A stretch of DNA of 64,000 nucleotides from NCBI RefSeq assembly GCF_022170825.1, contig NZ_CP081878.1, forward strand, positions 2,935,001-2,999,000, given 5' to 3'. This document shows positions 32,983 to 41,765 of this stretch, one piece after another. The stretch comes from Exiguobacterium acetylicum (GTDB lineage Bacteria > Bacillota > Bacilli > Exiguobacteriales > Exiguobacteriaceae). Made by a program: the position numbers and the translations under genes. Every line of letters starts with the position of its first letter. Position 1 is the first letter of the stretch. Below the pieces are notes generated by a model. That model was not told where the DNA came from and made no database searches. It worked only from the letters and a program-made list of their open reading frames with translations.

Positions 32983-33015
32983 GAAAACAAGCAACGGGAC
33001 CCGTTGCTTGTTTTC
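32983..33015. terminator. Terminator after nox
   Basis: GAAAACAAGCAACGGG/CCCGTTGCTTGTTTTC, perfect arms. It lies between convergent genes. Confidence 0.9.
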
Positions 33016-33027
33016 ATATATTCTCGT

Positions 33028-33489
33028 TCATTTTTCGTATACTTCTTGCCAGTCATGGTACGGCATCGTGCCATTCACTATTTCCATGTCAAACCGTAAC
33101 GGTGCAATCAACTCGAGCGAATTGCCATCCGGATCCTCAAAGTAGATCGCCGCGTGTGCATGTGGATGATTATCGAGAACGAGCGGTTGATCGGCGGCCG
33201 CTACACCAAACGCAGATCGAACTTCAATCCCTCTCTCCTCCAACCAATCCTGTGCCTTTTTGATGTCGTCTTGCTCCATTCGAAACGCAATATGTCGAAT
33301 CGACGGATGATACGGTAACTCGACTTGACCAGCTTTCCATAAACCTAACCAACTCTTACCGTGCTCAATCCAAAAGAAAGCGACACGTTCATTTTGGAAA
33401 GCACATGCAAGACCCAATTTTTCATAAAAGACAATCGATCGTTCGAGTTCTTTGACCGGTAAATGAGCTTCATACAATCCAGCAATCAT
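33028..33489 (-). CDS. VOC-family (glyoxalase/dioxygenase-fold) protein
   Basis: A 153-residue protein of the vicinal-oxygen-chelate superfamily with two beta-alpha-beta-beta-beta modules. Likely metal ligands are the His in 'YEAHLPVKELERSIVFYEK', the His in 'SIRHIAFRME', and the Glu in 'FEDPDGNSLELIAPL'. It could be a glyoxalase-like lyase or a thiol transferase of the fosfomycin-resistance type; no subfamily can be chosen. The ATG at 33489 has GAGGAG about ten bases upstream. Confidence 0.85.
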   Translation of the reverse strand: MIAGLYEAHLPVKELERSIVFYEKLGLACAFQNERVAFFWIEHGKSWLGLWKAGQVELPYHPSIRHIAFRMEQDDIKKAQDWLEERGIEVRSAFGVAAADQPLVLDNHPHAHAAIYFEDPDGNSLELIAPLRFDMEIVNGTMPYHDWQEVYEK

Positions 33490-33553
33490 CTTCTTCACAC
33501 TCCTCTTTTTCTAGTGTAAACCATCAATTTCCAAATTTACTACCATCAGAAAC

Positions 33554-33578
33554 GTTTAATCCGACTTGTTGAGGGAAC
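33554..33578 (+). promoter_or_regulatory. Sigma-B promoter of the SDR gene
   Basis: GTTTAA, 13 bases, GGGAAC. The -35 is perfect and the -10 has one mismatch. Confidence 0.75.
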
Positions 33579-33620
33579 ATACACCCTATACCAAAACCAA
33601 CTTTCAGGAGGAATGTTTAC

Positions 33621-34505
33621 ATGGCTGCATCGAAAAATCCGTTAACACAATACTTCAATGACGATTTCCCAAAACAATATCAGGACGCACCAGCGGTTCA
33701 AGCAAAAATGGAACCTGTTCCCGATTGTGGAGAAGAGAGTTATAAAGGCTCAGGCAAATTGATTGGTAAAAAAGCACTGATTACGGGTGGCGACTCCGGC
33801 ATCGGCCGAGCAGCAGCGATCGCCTATGCTCGTGAAGGGGCTGACATCGTCCTCAACTACTTACCGGAAGAACAACAGGATGCAGAAGAAGTCAAAGCAC
33901 TCGTTGAAGCAGCGGGACAAAAAGCATATCTTTTACCTGGTGACCTAAGTGATGAAGCGTTCTGTCAGCAACTCGTCAAAGAAGCGCACGAATCACTCGG
34001 TGGAATCGATATTTTGGCACTTGTCGCTGGTAAACAACAAGCTGTCGAAGACATTCTCGATCTGTCGACGGAACAATTGCGCAAAACATATGAAATCAAT
34101 GTCTTCTCCCTCTTCTGGGTCGTTAAAGCAGCCTTGCCACTCTTGAAGGAAGGAGCTTCGATCATCACGACGACATCCGTCCAAGGATACAACCCAAGTG
34201 CGAACCTCTTGGATTATGCGTCGACGAAGTTCGCCATCAACGGGTTTACGCGTGGACTCGCTAAGCAAGTCGCGCCAAAAGGAATCCGTGTCAACTCCGT
34301 CGCACCTGGTCCGATTTGGACACCACTTCAAATCTCGGGCGGTCAGCCAAGCGAGAATATTCCAGAGTTCGGACAGGAAACACCACTGAAACGTAGTGGT
34401 CAACCGGTCGAATTATCAGATGTCTATGTCTTCCTCGCTTCAGACGCTGCGAGCTATGTCACAGCCCAAATTTACGGTGTCACTGGCGGTATCGAATTAG
34501 CATAA
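33621..34505 (+). CDS. SDR-family oxidoreductase, YdaD/YhxC-like
   Basis: A 294-residue short-chain dehydrogenase with the N-terminal extension ('[17 protein letters not shown]') found in the YdaD/YhxC general-stress group. The cofactor motif is '[21 protein letters not shown]', the catalytic Tyr-x-x-x-Lys is 'YASTK', and '[12 protein letters not shown]' follows. Substrate unknown. A sigma-B promoter upstream matches the stress-regulon behaviour of YdaD and links it to the sigB operon of this window. Confidence 0.9.
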   Translation: MAASKNPLTQYFNDDFPKQYQDAPAVQAKMEPVPDCGEESYKGSGKLIGKKALITGGDSGIGRAAAIAYAREGADIVLNYLPEEQQDAEEVKALVEAAGQKAYLLPGDLSDEAFCQQLVKEAHESLGGIDILALVAGKQQAVEDILDLSTEQLRKTYEINVFSLFWVVKAALPLLKEGASIITTTSVQGYNPSANLLDYASTKFAINGFTRGLAKQVAPKGIRVNSVAPGPIWTPLQISGGQPSENIPEFGQETPLKRSGQPVELSDVYVFLASDAASYVTAQIYGVTGGIELA

Positions 34506-34551
34506 GGATCAAATATTGACGGGGATGACTCAAAAGTCCGTCTCTACTAAG

Positions 34552-34588
34552 ATCAGGGTGGCAGAATGATCATCTGCCACCCTGATTT
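34552..34588 (+). terminator. Terminator after the SDR gene
   Basis: ATCAGGGTGGCAGA/TCTGCCACCCTGAT, perfect 14-base arms followed by TTT. Confidence 0.85.
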
Positions 34589-34591
34589 CGT

Positions 34592-34747
34592 AAAAAAGAA
34601 GTACTCGTTATACGCCACTCCTACAGGAAAAAGCGCATTTTTGCGCTGTCAGAGACAAACAAGACCCGATTTTCTGCTTGAAAGAAGCAGGAAAACTGGC
34701 TTGTGTCTCGCCTGAGGAAAGGGCGTGAGAAGAGTACTTCTTTTTTT
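34592..34747 (+). repeat. 156-nt structured intergenic element
   Basis: Perfect 15-base end arms (34592-34606 with 34732-34746) close a highly structured element. Inside are ACGCC/GGCGT, CAGG/CCTG, a hairpin AGCGCA/TGCGCT, and a long arm GAGACA...AAG/CTT...TGTCTC with an inner TTTTC-TGCTT/AAGCA-GGAAAA hairpin. The pattern ACTCCT-CAGG-AAAA-GC early and GAGGAAA-GG-CG-GAG late recalls intergenic repeats common in Bacillus genomes. It fills most of the 340-base gap between the SDR and acetyltransferase genes. It has no coding capacity. It may be a mobile repeat or a non-coding RNA. Confidence 0.65.
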
Positions 34748-34786
34748 GAGTTTGTCCCGTTTATGTACATCTTAACGGGATATCAG

Positions 34787-34815
34787 TTGCATCACGGAGG
34801 ACCATTTAGTCTAAT
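34787..34815 (+). promoter_or_regulatory. Sigma-A promoter of the acetyltransferase gene
   Basis: TTGCAT, 17 bases, TCTAAT, about 30 bases before the start codon. Confidence 0.55.
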
Positions 34816-34845
34816 GAAAGTAATAATGATGAAGGAGTGAATCAG

Positions 34846-35397
34846 ATGACTGAAAAAGAAAAGATGATTCAAGGAGAACTCTACTTAGCACAAGATCCAG
34901 AACTCGTGGCTGACCGCATCCGGGCACAATCGCTCTGCCATGAGTTCAATCAATTGAGCGTCCATGATGGTGCTAAACGAAAGGCACTTCTCAAGCAGTT
35001 GTTCCAGACGGAGCAAGCTGACTTTTACATCGAACCAACCTTTAAATGTGACTATGGCTATAACATCACGTTAGGTACTCGTTTTTATGCTAATTATGAC
35101 TGTGTCTTCCTCGATATTTGTCCGATTACGATTGGCGACAACTGCATGCTCGCTCCAGGGGTACATATTTATACTGCGACTCACCCACTCGATCCTGTCG
35201 AGCGCAACAGTGGTTATGAATTCGGAAAACCAGTCGTCATCGGCAATAACGTCTGGATTGGCGGACGTGCCGTCATCAATCCTGGTGTTACAATCGGAGA
35301 TAATGCTGTCATTGCTTCAGGCAGTGTCGTCGTCAAAGATGTACCAGCAAACAGTGTCGTCGGTGGAAATCCAGCACGAGTCATCAAAACAATCTAA
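34846..35397 (+). CDS. maa: Maltose/galactoside O-acetyltransferase family protein
   Basis: A 183-residue left-handed beta-helix acetyltransferase of the Maa/LacA family. The N-terminal helical part is '[18 protein letters not shown]', followed by hexapeptide repeats with '[20 protein letters not shown]', where the catalytic histidine sits, and '[30 protein letters not shown]' over residues ~130-160. It acetylates sugars with acetyl-CoA. AAGGAG eight bases upstream sets the ATG at 34846. Confidence 0.92.
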   Translation: MTEKEKMIQGELYLAQDPELVADRIRAQSLCHEFNQLSVHDGAKRKALLKQLFQTEQADFYIEPTFKCDYGYNITLGTRFYANYDCVFLDICPITIGDNCMLAPGVHIYTATHPLDPVERNSGYEFGKPVVIGNNVWIGGRAVINPGVTIGDNAVIASGSVVVKDVPANSVVGGNPARVIKTI

Positions 35398-35494
35398 TTC
35401 TCATCAAATTCTAATCTATTCCTCAGCTTCCTTTCACGTAGTCTGGTTATTCTATGTATAAGAACAACAGCCACTACTAAAGGAGGAAAACATC

Positions 35495-36382
35495 ATGACT
35501 GAAAAACGAACAGATAAAGGGAATAAACGCTTTAAAAAAGGAATTGCAACACTTGCCGTAACGGGTACGGTCTTAACAGGAGCCGGTGCATTCCTACTCT
35601 TCACAGGTCCAGGACACTCTCTCGTCAACTCAACGGTCACCACTTCACAGCAGGCGGAGCAGAAAGTCGAAGCCGCTTCGCGCCAAGTCGAGCAAAAGCT
35701 CCCAGCTTCAATGCGTGACGATCAGGAAATCGAAGGCACATTGCAGAAACTATCGGATCGCTCGATGACGATCGATGTCAACGGTGACACTCAGACGTAT
35801 GACTTTGCTTCATCAGTAGAACGCGAAGCCGTGCAAGAAGGCGATTGGGTCAAAATCGATCTGAATGCGAATCAGCAAATTACGGAACTTGAACGAGAAG
35901 ATCAAGATGATCGTAATGACCGAGATGACGATGGCAATCGCTCAGATGATTCATCAGACGATGCGAGCGAACGCTATGGTGTTCTTCGTGCCCTCTCTCA
36001 AAGTGAATTGACACTTGAACAAGATGGACAGGAAACAGTTTACGCGATTGCTGATCGTGCGGAACGTGATGCTGCTAAATCTGGAGATATCGTGAAAATT
36101 GAATTGAATGGTGACGGTCAAGTCCGTGAAATCGACCGGGAGGATAATGACGATCAGGATCGTGATGATGCACGCGACGAAGACCGTGATGATACACGGG
36201 AGCAAGAAGTCCGAGGTACGCTCGCTAAGATTACAAGCCAAGAGATCGTCATCGAACAAAATGGTGCGCAAAAGTCATACTCTCGTGCATCGAACATGGA
36301 ACAAGATGATGACATCCGAGTCGGCGGTTCCGTTAAACTAGAGTTGAACGCGTCAGACGAAGTGACAGAAATCGATGAATGA
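35495..36382 (+). CDS. Secreted/anchored triple-repeat acidic protein
   Basis: A 295-residue protein with a basic N-terminus and one hydrophobic segment (about residues 18-40) that serves as signal or anchor. The rest is three copies of a ~60-residue beta-rich module. Each opens with 'EGTL/YGVL/RGTL' and ends with 'VKIDLNANQQITELER', 'VKIELNGDGQVREIDR' or 'VKLELNASDEVTEID'. The copies are separated by Asp/Arg-rich linkers. No family name is certain; the module resembles small secreted beta-barrels. It lies 19 bases before a response regulator gene, so it is probably part of that two-component operon. Confidence 0.8.
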   Translation: MTEKRTDKGNKRFKKGIATLAVTGTVLTGAGAFLLFTGPGHSLVNSTVTTSQQAEQKVEAASRQVEQKLPASMRDDQEIEGTLQKLSDRSMTIDVNGDTQTYDFASSVEREAVQEGDWVKIDLNANQQITELEREDQDDRNDRDDDGNRSDDSSDDASERYGVLRALSQSELTLEQDGQETVYAIADRAERDAAKSGDIVKIELNGDGQVREIDREDNDDQDRDDARDEDRDDTREQEVRGTLAKITSQEIVIEQNGAQKSYSRASNMEQDDDIRVGGSVKLELNASDEVTEIDE

Positions 36383-36401
36383 TCATTAAAGGAGGATGTT
36401 T

Positions 36402-37085
36402 ATGCCAACCACCATCTTAATCGTTGAGGACGATGTGAAAATCGCACGCCTCCTTGAACTCGAACTCCAATATGCCGGGTACGCGACACGTGTCGCTCCC
36501 AACGGAAAAGATGGTCTCGCTGCCGCTGAGCATTCGGTTGATCTCGTCTTACTCGACGTGATGATGCCGGAGCTTAGCGGCTTCGAGGTGTTGCGCAGGC
36601 TCCGTGGAAAAGGCATTCACGTCCCCGTCATTATGCTAACAGCACGTGGGGAAGTCTACGATAAGGTCGCGGGACTCGATCTCGGTGCGAATGATTACGT
36701 GACGAAACCGTTCGAAATGGAAGAACTACTTGCTCGAATCCGTGCGTTACTACGCACTCCGACTTCAACTGCAAACTCATCGCGCACGTTACAGTTCGCC
36801 GATCTTGTAATCGATCTTGATCGACATGAAGCATTTCGAAACGAACTGCGACTCGATTTGACACCACGTGAGTTCGAACTCCTGACGTATTTACTCGAAA
36901 ACAAAGAACATGTCCTGACACGCGAACAAATCTTAAACCGCGTCTGGGGGTACGATTATTTTGGCGAAACAAATATCGTCGACGTCTACATCCGGTATCT
37001 TCGAAAAAAAGTCGATGCCCATCCTCCTGCTCTAATCCAGACCGTTCGGGGTGTTGGTTATGTGCTACGGGAGGCGAACCCATGA
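36402..37085 (+). CDS. OmpR-family response regulator
   Basis: A 227-residue two-domain regulator. The receiver domain has 'LIVEDDVKIARLLELEL', the phosphorylated Asp in 'VDLVLLDVMMPELSGFEVL', 'IMLTARG' and the lysine in 'DYVTKPFEMEEL'. The C-terminal winged helix has 'LDLTPREFELLTYLLENKEHVLTREQIL' (split) and 'VDVYIRYLRKKVD'. GGAGG just before 36396 favours the ATG at 36402. It overlaps the kinase gene by ATGA. Its target is not known, although the preceding repeat-protein gene is a candidate. Confidence 0.95.
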   Translation: MPTTILIVEDDVKIARLLELELQYAGYATRVAPNGKDGLAAAEHSVDLVLLDVMMPELSGFEVLRRLRGKGIHVPVIMLTARGEVYDKVAGLDLGANDYVTKPFEMEELLARIRALLRTPTSTANSSRTLQFADLVIDLDRHEAFRNELRLDLTPREFELLTYLLENKEHVLTREQILNRVWGYDYFGETNIVDVYIRYLRKKVDAHPPALIQTVRGVGYVLREANP

Positions 37086-38353
37086 AGCTTCGAACAAAAC
37101 TCGCCTTATCCGTCACCGCTTTTACGACACTGTTATTAGTACTCTCCTTTGTCGTTGTCACCCTTGTCGTGCGTAATCATCTGATTGAATCCCGTTATAC
37201 TCAGCTTGAACAGGCAGAGGAATTAATGGAGGATGATTCATCAGTCCGGGCATTGCTGACGCTTCATGAGGATTCCGTCGTCTTATCGAATGAAGATGGA
37301 CGCTGGGTCATTTCAAATGACGAAGATGACGATGACTCGTCTAGCATCAATGGGGATGTCCGTGCAAGTGATCTCCCCGGTATCCCGCGTTCGAATGAAC
37401 CATTCAAGTCCGGCGATTGGTTCGGGATCGTTTATCAGGACCAAGCTTATTTGTTCGAAGATGAGGGCGTCGATGATACGGTCTCGACACTCATCTTAAC
37501 CTTCACCATCGTGTTAATCGTTGGAATCCTTATTGCTTTCATCAGCAGCTTCTGGATTGCTTATCAGACGCTCCGCCCGCTCAGGCAACTGAATGATACG
37601 ATGCAACGGATTTCGTCTTCCGGTACGCTTGAGACCGTGCAGACCGAACGCGATGATGAGATCGGTCGCCTCGGACGTGTCTTTAATCAGATGATTGGAC
37701 GTGTCGATCAGACGATGGAACAGCAACGCCAATTCGTCGCCGATGTCTCACATGAGATGAAGACACCGCTAACCGTCATTGAAGGATATGCTCAATTGTT
37801 GAAGCGATGGGGCAAAACGAAGCCGGATGTCCTTGATGAATCGATTGAAAATATCTTACAGGAGACACACGCGATGCGAACGACCTTGATCGAGCCCATG
37901 CTCGAACTGTCTCGTCTCGGTTATGAAGAGACATCTGTTGAAGTGATTGACTTAGCCGAGCTTGGGAGCGAACTTGCTGATCGCATGTATCACGCGACAG
38001 GGACGATCATTCCTGTTGATGCCTCTGGAACGATCCGAGCAAATCGCGAGGCCGTGTTACGTATTTTGACGATTTATATCGATAACGCTCTGAAATATGC
38101 GACTTCTCCAGAATTGCATCTGCGTAAGGAACGACTGGCTGTTCTCGACCGCGGGACGTCTCTAACGGACGAAGAACGCGCCCGGTTATTCGATCGGTTT
38201 TACCGACTCGACGCAGCACGCGACCGTTCAGGAAGTGGACTCGGATTGTCGATTGCTGCTGCGCTAGCGACGACCCACCATTTTCAAGTTGGCAGTGAAG
38301 CGCGTCGATCGGATGGAAGCTGTTTCTACCTCATTCCAGAACAGTCCAAATGA
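37082..38353 (+). CDS. Sensor histidine kinase
   Basis: A 423-residue membrane kinase: segment 1 at ~9-31, an extracellular domain to ~140, segment 2 at ~141-165, HAMP ('YQTLRPLRQLNDTMQRIS'), HisKA with the phospho-histidine in 'VADVSHEMKTPLTVIEGYAQ', and a HATPase domain with N-box 'ILTIYIDNALKYA', G1 'VLDRGTSL' and G2 'RSGSGLGLSIAAAL'. The ATPase domain is shorter than usual. The extracellular part has acidic runs ('DEDDDDSS'), which together with the acidic repeat protein suggests sensing of cations or envelope charge (inference). Confidence 0.93.
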   Translation: MKLRTKLALSVTAFTTLLLVLSFVVVTLVVRNHLIESRYTQLEQAEELMEDDSSVRALLTLHEDSVVLSNEDGRWVISNDEDDDDSSSINGDVRASDLPGIPRSNEPFKSGDWFGIVYQDQAYLFEDEGVDDTVSTLILTFTIVLIVGILIAFISSFWIAYQTLRPLRQLNDTMQRISSSGTLETVQTERDDEIGRLGRVFNQMIGRVDQTMEQQRQFVADVSHEMKTPLTVIEGYAQLLKRWGKTKPDVLDESIENILQETHAMRTTLIEPMLELSRLGYEETSVEVIDLAELGSELADRMYHATGTIIPVDASGTIRANREAVLRILTIYIDNALKYATSPELHLRKERLAVLDRGTSLTDEERARLFDRFYRLDAARDRSGSGLGLSIAAALATTHHFQVGSEARRSDGSCFYLIPEQSK

Positions 38354-38420
38354 AACTTTTTCTTCATCTATGTCGTACACTTAAGGAAGAACGTCACATG
38401 ATGAAAGAAGGAAATTCACG

Positions 38421-39500
38421 ATGGCTAAAAAACGTTGGGGTGGACTTGCTGTTGCAGGCGCCTTTCTCTTAACGAAAGGAAAGGTCATCCTTGCCTTATT
38501 GAAGTTTTCAAAGTTTGGAGGTACTCTGATTTCGTTTGGAGTGTCTCTGCTCTTTTACGCTCAAGTATTCGGTGTCTGGTTTGGCGTCGGTTTACTTTAT
38601 CTCTTGTTCATTCACGAGATGGGACATCTACTTGCAGCTAAACGACTCGGTTTTAAAACGGGACCAGCAATCTTCGTTCCCTTCATGGGAGCTGTGATCG
38701 GGATCAAAGATACGTTCCGGACGCCAAAACAAGAAGCGATTCTCGCATACGGTGGACCACTTGCTGGTCTCGTGTCCTTAATTCCACTTGCAATCGGATA
38801 CGCTGTGACAGGAAATGACTTCTGGCTCGTCATCTTCCATCTCGGAGCCTTGTTGAATCTCTTCAACCTACTCCCAGTCAGTCCACTTGACGGTGGACGG
38901 ATCCTTGCCGGTTTACCGATCATCGTCTGGGTCGCCGGTCTTGCTGCCCTGATTGCTTACGGCATCACGAACTTCAGCCTGATTCTACTCTTGATCGCTT
39001 TCTTCGGCGGTAGCGCTGTCTGGAAACGGTATAAGTTCGCGAAACAATATGAAGAGAACCGCTCGACCTTGATGTTATACCGTGCTGCACGCGAACGCGT
39101 CTTACACGCAAAGGCGGAGCAAGAACGTGCAAACGCTGAAGTCGCACTTGCTCCGGAACTCGAAGGTGAGGAAGAACAACCCATCGAGAGTACGTACGAT
39201 CCAATCGCTTGGTCACTTCGTCTCGATTTACAAGATCTCCGACAAGCGAGTCCAGAAGAAGCGCGTCATGAAGCGGATGATCTGTTACGGTATCAATATG
39301 ACGCCGCAAACGATTACGATGCGTTGTTGCGACGAATCGACCAACGAATCGAACCACTCCGTCTCGCTGAAGAGTCCGTCCAGTATCACCAGATGCCGAA
39401 AAAACAACAAACGATCACGCTACTCGCCTACTTGGCGCTTGGCGCGATTTTATTCATTGCTTTTGAGTACTCGAAGGGGTACTTGCCTACACCATCTTAA
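38421..39500 (+). CDS. Site-2 protease family (M50) metalloprotease
   Basis: A 359-residue membrane protein. The zinc-binding HExxH is 'LFIHEMGHLLAAKRLG' and the third-ligand motif is 'LFNLLPVSPLDGGRI', both needed for activity. The C-terminal third is a cytoplasmic, Glu/Arg-rich helical domain ('AARERVLHAKAEQERANAEVAL') followed by a final membrane segment. It starts 67 bases after the histidine kinase gene, so it may belong to the same transcript. Substrate unknown; an anti-sigma factor or the repeat protein are possibilities. Confidence 0.88.
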   Translation: MAKKRWGGLAVAGAFLLTKGKVILALLKFSKFGGTLISFGVSLLFYAQVFGVWFGVGLLYLLFIHEMGHLLAAKRLGFKTGPAIFVPFMGAVIGIKDTFRTPKQEAILAYGGPLAGLVSLIPLAIGYAVTGNDFWLVIFHLGALLNLFNLLPVSPLDGGRILAGLPIIVWVAGLAALIAYGITNFSLILLLIAFFGGSAVWKRYKFAKQYEENRSTLMLYRAARERVLHAKAEQERANAEVALAPELEGEEEQPIESTYDPIAWSLRLDLQDLRQASPEEARHEADDLLRYQYDAANDYDALLRRIDQRIEPLRLAEESVQYHQMPKKQQTITLLAYLALGAILFIAFEYSKGYLPTPS

Positions 39501-39505
39501 AACGA

Positions 39506-39547
39506 GTTCCATCGGATGCGCTCCTTTGCGCATCCTTTTTTTATGGA
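39506..39547 (+). terminator. Terminator after the M50 gene
   Basis: GGATGCGC/GCGCATCC with a six-base loop and T7, nested in outer GTTCCAT/ATGGAAC arms. Confidence 0.9.
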
Positions 39548-39573
39548 ACGAACACATTGATTAGAGTGATTTC

Positions 39574-39602
39574 TTGCATCTCGTCATAGAAGCGACTACT
39601 CT
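39574..39602 (+). promoter_or_regulatory. Sigma-A promoter of the MATE gene
   Basis: TTGCAT, 17 bases, TACTCT. Downstream, the ribosome site AAGGAG can pair with CTCCTT three bases later (39636-39650). Confidence 0.5.
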
Positions 39603-39650
39603 GAGTAAAACCCTACTTACCACTTGTCTAAAAAAGGAGGCTCTCCTTCC

Positions 39651-41039
39651 ATGAATAAAAACACTGCCCGTTTGGGTGAAGCACCTGTCAATCAGCTCTT
39701 ACTTAGTCTCTCCTTACCGGCGATGGTCGGGATGCTCGTCACGGCACTTTACAATATCATTGATACGATTTTCGTCGCCCAAGGAATCGGTACGGCCGCG
39801 GTTGCTGCTGTCGGGATCGCGTTCCCCGTTCAACTCGTCCTGATGGCAATCGCAAACTCAATCGGGATCGGTGGCGCTGCCATCGCGTCGCAACGGCTCG
39901 GTCAAAAACAGACGGATGGTGCCAGTCGTGCCTATGCCAACGTCTTGATGGCTGTCTTCTTCATCAGCATGCTCGCCATCATCAGTGCTTTCATCTTCGT
40001 CGAACCACTGCTACGTCTCTTTGGTGCGACGGATGAAATCATGCCGTATAGTATCGATTTCTTACGCGTCCTGCTACTCGGATCTCCCTTCTTCATGTTG
40101 ACGATGGCGTCGAGTGCGATGTTACGGGCAGAAGGGCGAGCGAACTATCAGATGCGCGTCATGCTAACGACAGTTGCGATCAACATCGTCCTGACACCAC
40201 TATTCATCTTTGGTCTCGATTGGGGCATTCAAGGAGCCGCGCTCGGGACGGTCATCGCGCAAATCGTCGGTGCTCTGCTCGTTTTCCGCTTCTTCTTTAC
40301 GAAACGTCGACAAACGGGATTAACACTCGATCGAAATGCCTTCAAACCCGATTTTCGATTAACGTTTCGGATGATGCAAATCGGATCATCCTCATTCATC
40401 ATGCAAGTATCGCAATCCGTTCTATTCATCACCGTCAACCATATGCTCGTTCGGTACGGCGGTACGACAGAACTCGCGACGTTTGCGGTCATCAATAAGT
40501 TCATGGCGCTCGTCGGTATGCCAATCATGGGGATCGTGCAAGGGATGCAGCCAATCGTCGGGTACAATTTTGGTTCTCGACAATTCAGCCGGATGTCGCT
40601 TGCTATCAAACTGGCGATCCGCTATGGCTTAACGTTATCGATCAGCTTATGGTTACTCATTCAGCTCTTCCCTCGTTTTTGGGTCGGCTTGTTCACGGAA
40701 GAAGCGACACTTCTACAGGAAGGCTCAAGCGCGATGCGAATCTTATTCGCTTTATCATTCGTCTACGGGATTCAAATGATCATCAATGGGATGTACCAAT
40801 CGCTTGCGAAAGCAAAAGTCGCTTTATTCCTGTCCTTGTCGCGTCAAACGCTCTATACGATTCCACTCGTCTTGATCTTGCCAGTATTTTTCGGTGTCAA
40901 TGGTGTCTGGTTCGCCTTCCCGATTGCTGACGCTATGGCTGTCTTGACGGCACTCGTCTTTGCCTATAAAGATCGGATTCTTTTATTCAAACCGGAAGAG
41001 TACGTCGAAGAGGAACAAAAGGTCGCAAAAGCAAAATGA
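39651..41039 (+). CDS. MATE-family efflux transporter
   Basis: A 462-residue transporter with 12 hydrophobic segments in two related halves, of the NorM/DinF/MepA type. Typical stretches are 'LLLSLSLPAMVGMLVTALYNIIDTIFVAQGIG' (residues ~17-48) and 'GMPIMGIVQGMQPIVGYNFGSRQ'. It exports organic cations or drugs with sodium or proton influx. GGAGG ten bases upstream sets the ATG at 39651, and the ribosome site can fold into a small hairpin. Confidence 0.92.
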   Translation: MNKNTARLGEAPVNQLLLSLSLPAMVGMLVTALYNIIDTIFVAQGIGTAAVAAVGIAFPVQLVLMAIANSIGIGGAAIASQRLGQKQTDGASRAYANVLMAVFFISMLAIISAFIFVEPLLRLFGATDEIMPYSIDFLRVLLLGSPFFMLTMASSAMLRAEGRANYQMRVMLTTVAINIVLTPLFIFGLDWGIQGAALGTVIAQIVGALLVFRFFFTKRRQTGLTLDRNAFKPDFRLTFRMMQIGSSSFIMQVSQSVLFITVNHMLVRYGGTTELATFAVINKFMALVGMPIMGIVQGMQPIVGYNFGSRQFSRMSLAIKLAIRYGLTLSISLWLLIQLFPRFWVGLFTEEATLLQEGSSAMRILFALSFVYGIQMIINGMYQSLAKAKVALFLSLSRQTLYTIPLVLILPVFFGVNGVWFAFPIADAMAVLTALVFAYKDRILLFKPEEYVEEEQKVAKAK

Positions 41040-41054
41040 ACGTGATTCACTTGA

Positions 41055-41083
41055 GGTCGTCTGCCCTGCAGATGATCTTTTTT
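41055..41083 (+). terminator. Terminator after the MATE gene
   Basis: GGTCGTCTGC/GCAGATGATC with two G-T pairs, a three-base loop, and T6. Confidence 0.8.
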
Positions 41084-41100
41084 GATAGACTTCTAGAATA

Positions 41101-41114
41101 CGAACATGTATTCT
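41101..41114 (+). promoter_or_regulatory. LexA (SOS) box-like site
   Basis: CGAACATGTATTCT matches the Bacillus SOS box CGAACRNRYGTTYC at 12 of 14 positions. It lies inside a perfect palindrome with arms GAATAC/GTATTC (41096-41113), 34 bases before the exonuclease gene. Confidence 0.55.
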
Positions 41115-41147
41115 GTTACTAGTGAATGACAGGAAGGAGCCTGCTTG

Positions 41148-41714
41148 ATGTATACATTAGCGATTGACTTCGAAACGGCAAACCGCAACAGCCGGAGCAT
41201 TTGTGCGTTTGGTTGGTCCGTCCTCTCGAACGGTCGAGTCATAGAGAGTAAACAGGTTTTGATTAACCCGGAAGAAAACTTCGATGCTGGAAACATTCGT
41301 GTCCACGGGATTCGTCCGAGCGATGTCTTCGATGCACCGACGTTACCGGAAGCGATGGAAGCACATGGTTTATATGAATTGATTGCAGGTGCTCAGCTCG
41401 TCGTTGCCCACAATGCCTCATTTGATATGGGAGCGCTCCAAAAAGCGATTCAAAAATACGATATGTACCAGATGCCCGCTTTTACGTATGGCTGCACGGT
41501 CAAATTATCCCGTAAACTGTATCCGTGGTTACCGAATCATCGATTGAATACGATGGCAGAATTCCTCAATGTTTCTTTTCAACACCACGATGCAAAAGAG
41601 GATGCTTATGTCTGCGCCTTACTCTTAAACGATATGTTGGAACGAACGAATCTACAGGATCCGGTCACTTTGCATACGTTTTGTGGCGTTCGCATGGGAC
41701 AGGTGGCTTACTAA
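41148..41714 (+). CDS. DEDDh 3'-5' exonuclease (DnaQ-like)
   Basis: A 188-residue single-domain exonuclease of the polymerase III epsilon type. ExoI is 'LAIDFETANR' (Asp-x-Glu), ExoII is 'VVAHNASFDMGALQKAI', ExoIII-epsilon is 'HHDAKEDAYVCALLL' with the catalytic His and Asp. No additional domain is present. AAGGAG eight bases before the ATG at 41148 sets the start. An SOS-like operator upstream suggests a DNA-damage role. Confidence 0.9.
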   Translation: MYTLAIDFETANRNSRSICAFGWSVLSNGRVIESKQVLINPEENFDAGNIRVHGIRPSDVFDAPTLPEAMEAHGLYELIAGAQLVVAHNASFDMGALQKAIQKYDMYQMPAFTYGCTVKLSRKLYPWLPNHRLNTMAEFLNVSFQHHDAKEDAYVCALLLNDMLERTNLQDPVTLHTFCGVRMGQVAY

Positions 41715-41718
41715 ACCA

Positions 41719-41752
41719 AAAACACTCCAGACAATTAAGTCCGGAGTGTTTC
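41719..41752. terminator. Terminator after the exonuclease gene
   Basis: AAACACTCC-GAC/GTC-GGAGTGTTT arms with a single mismatch. It lies between convergent genes. Confidence 0.8.
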
Positions 41753-41765
41753 TCATGACAGTCTA

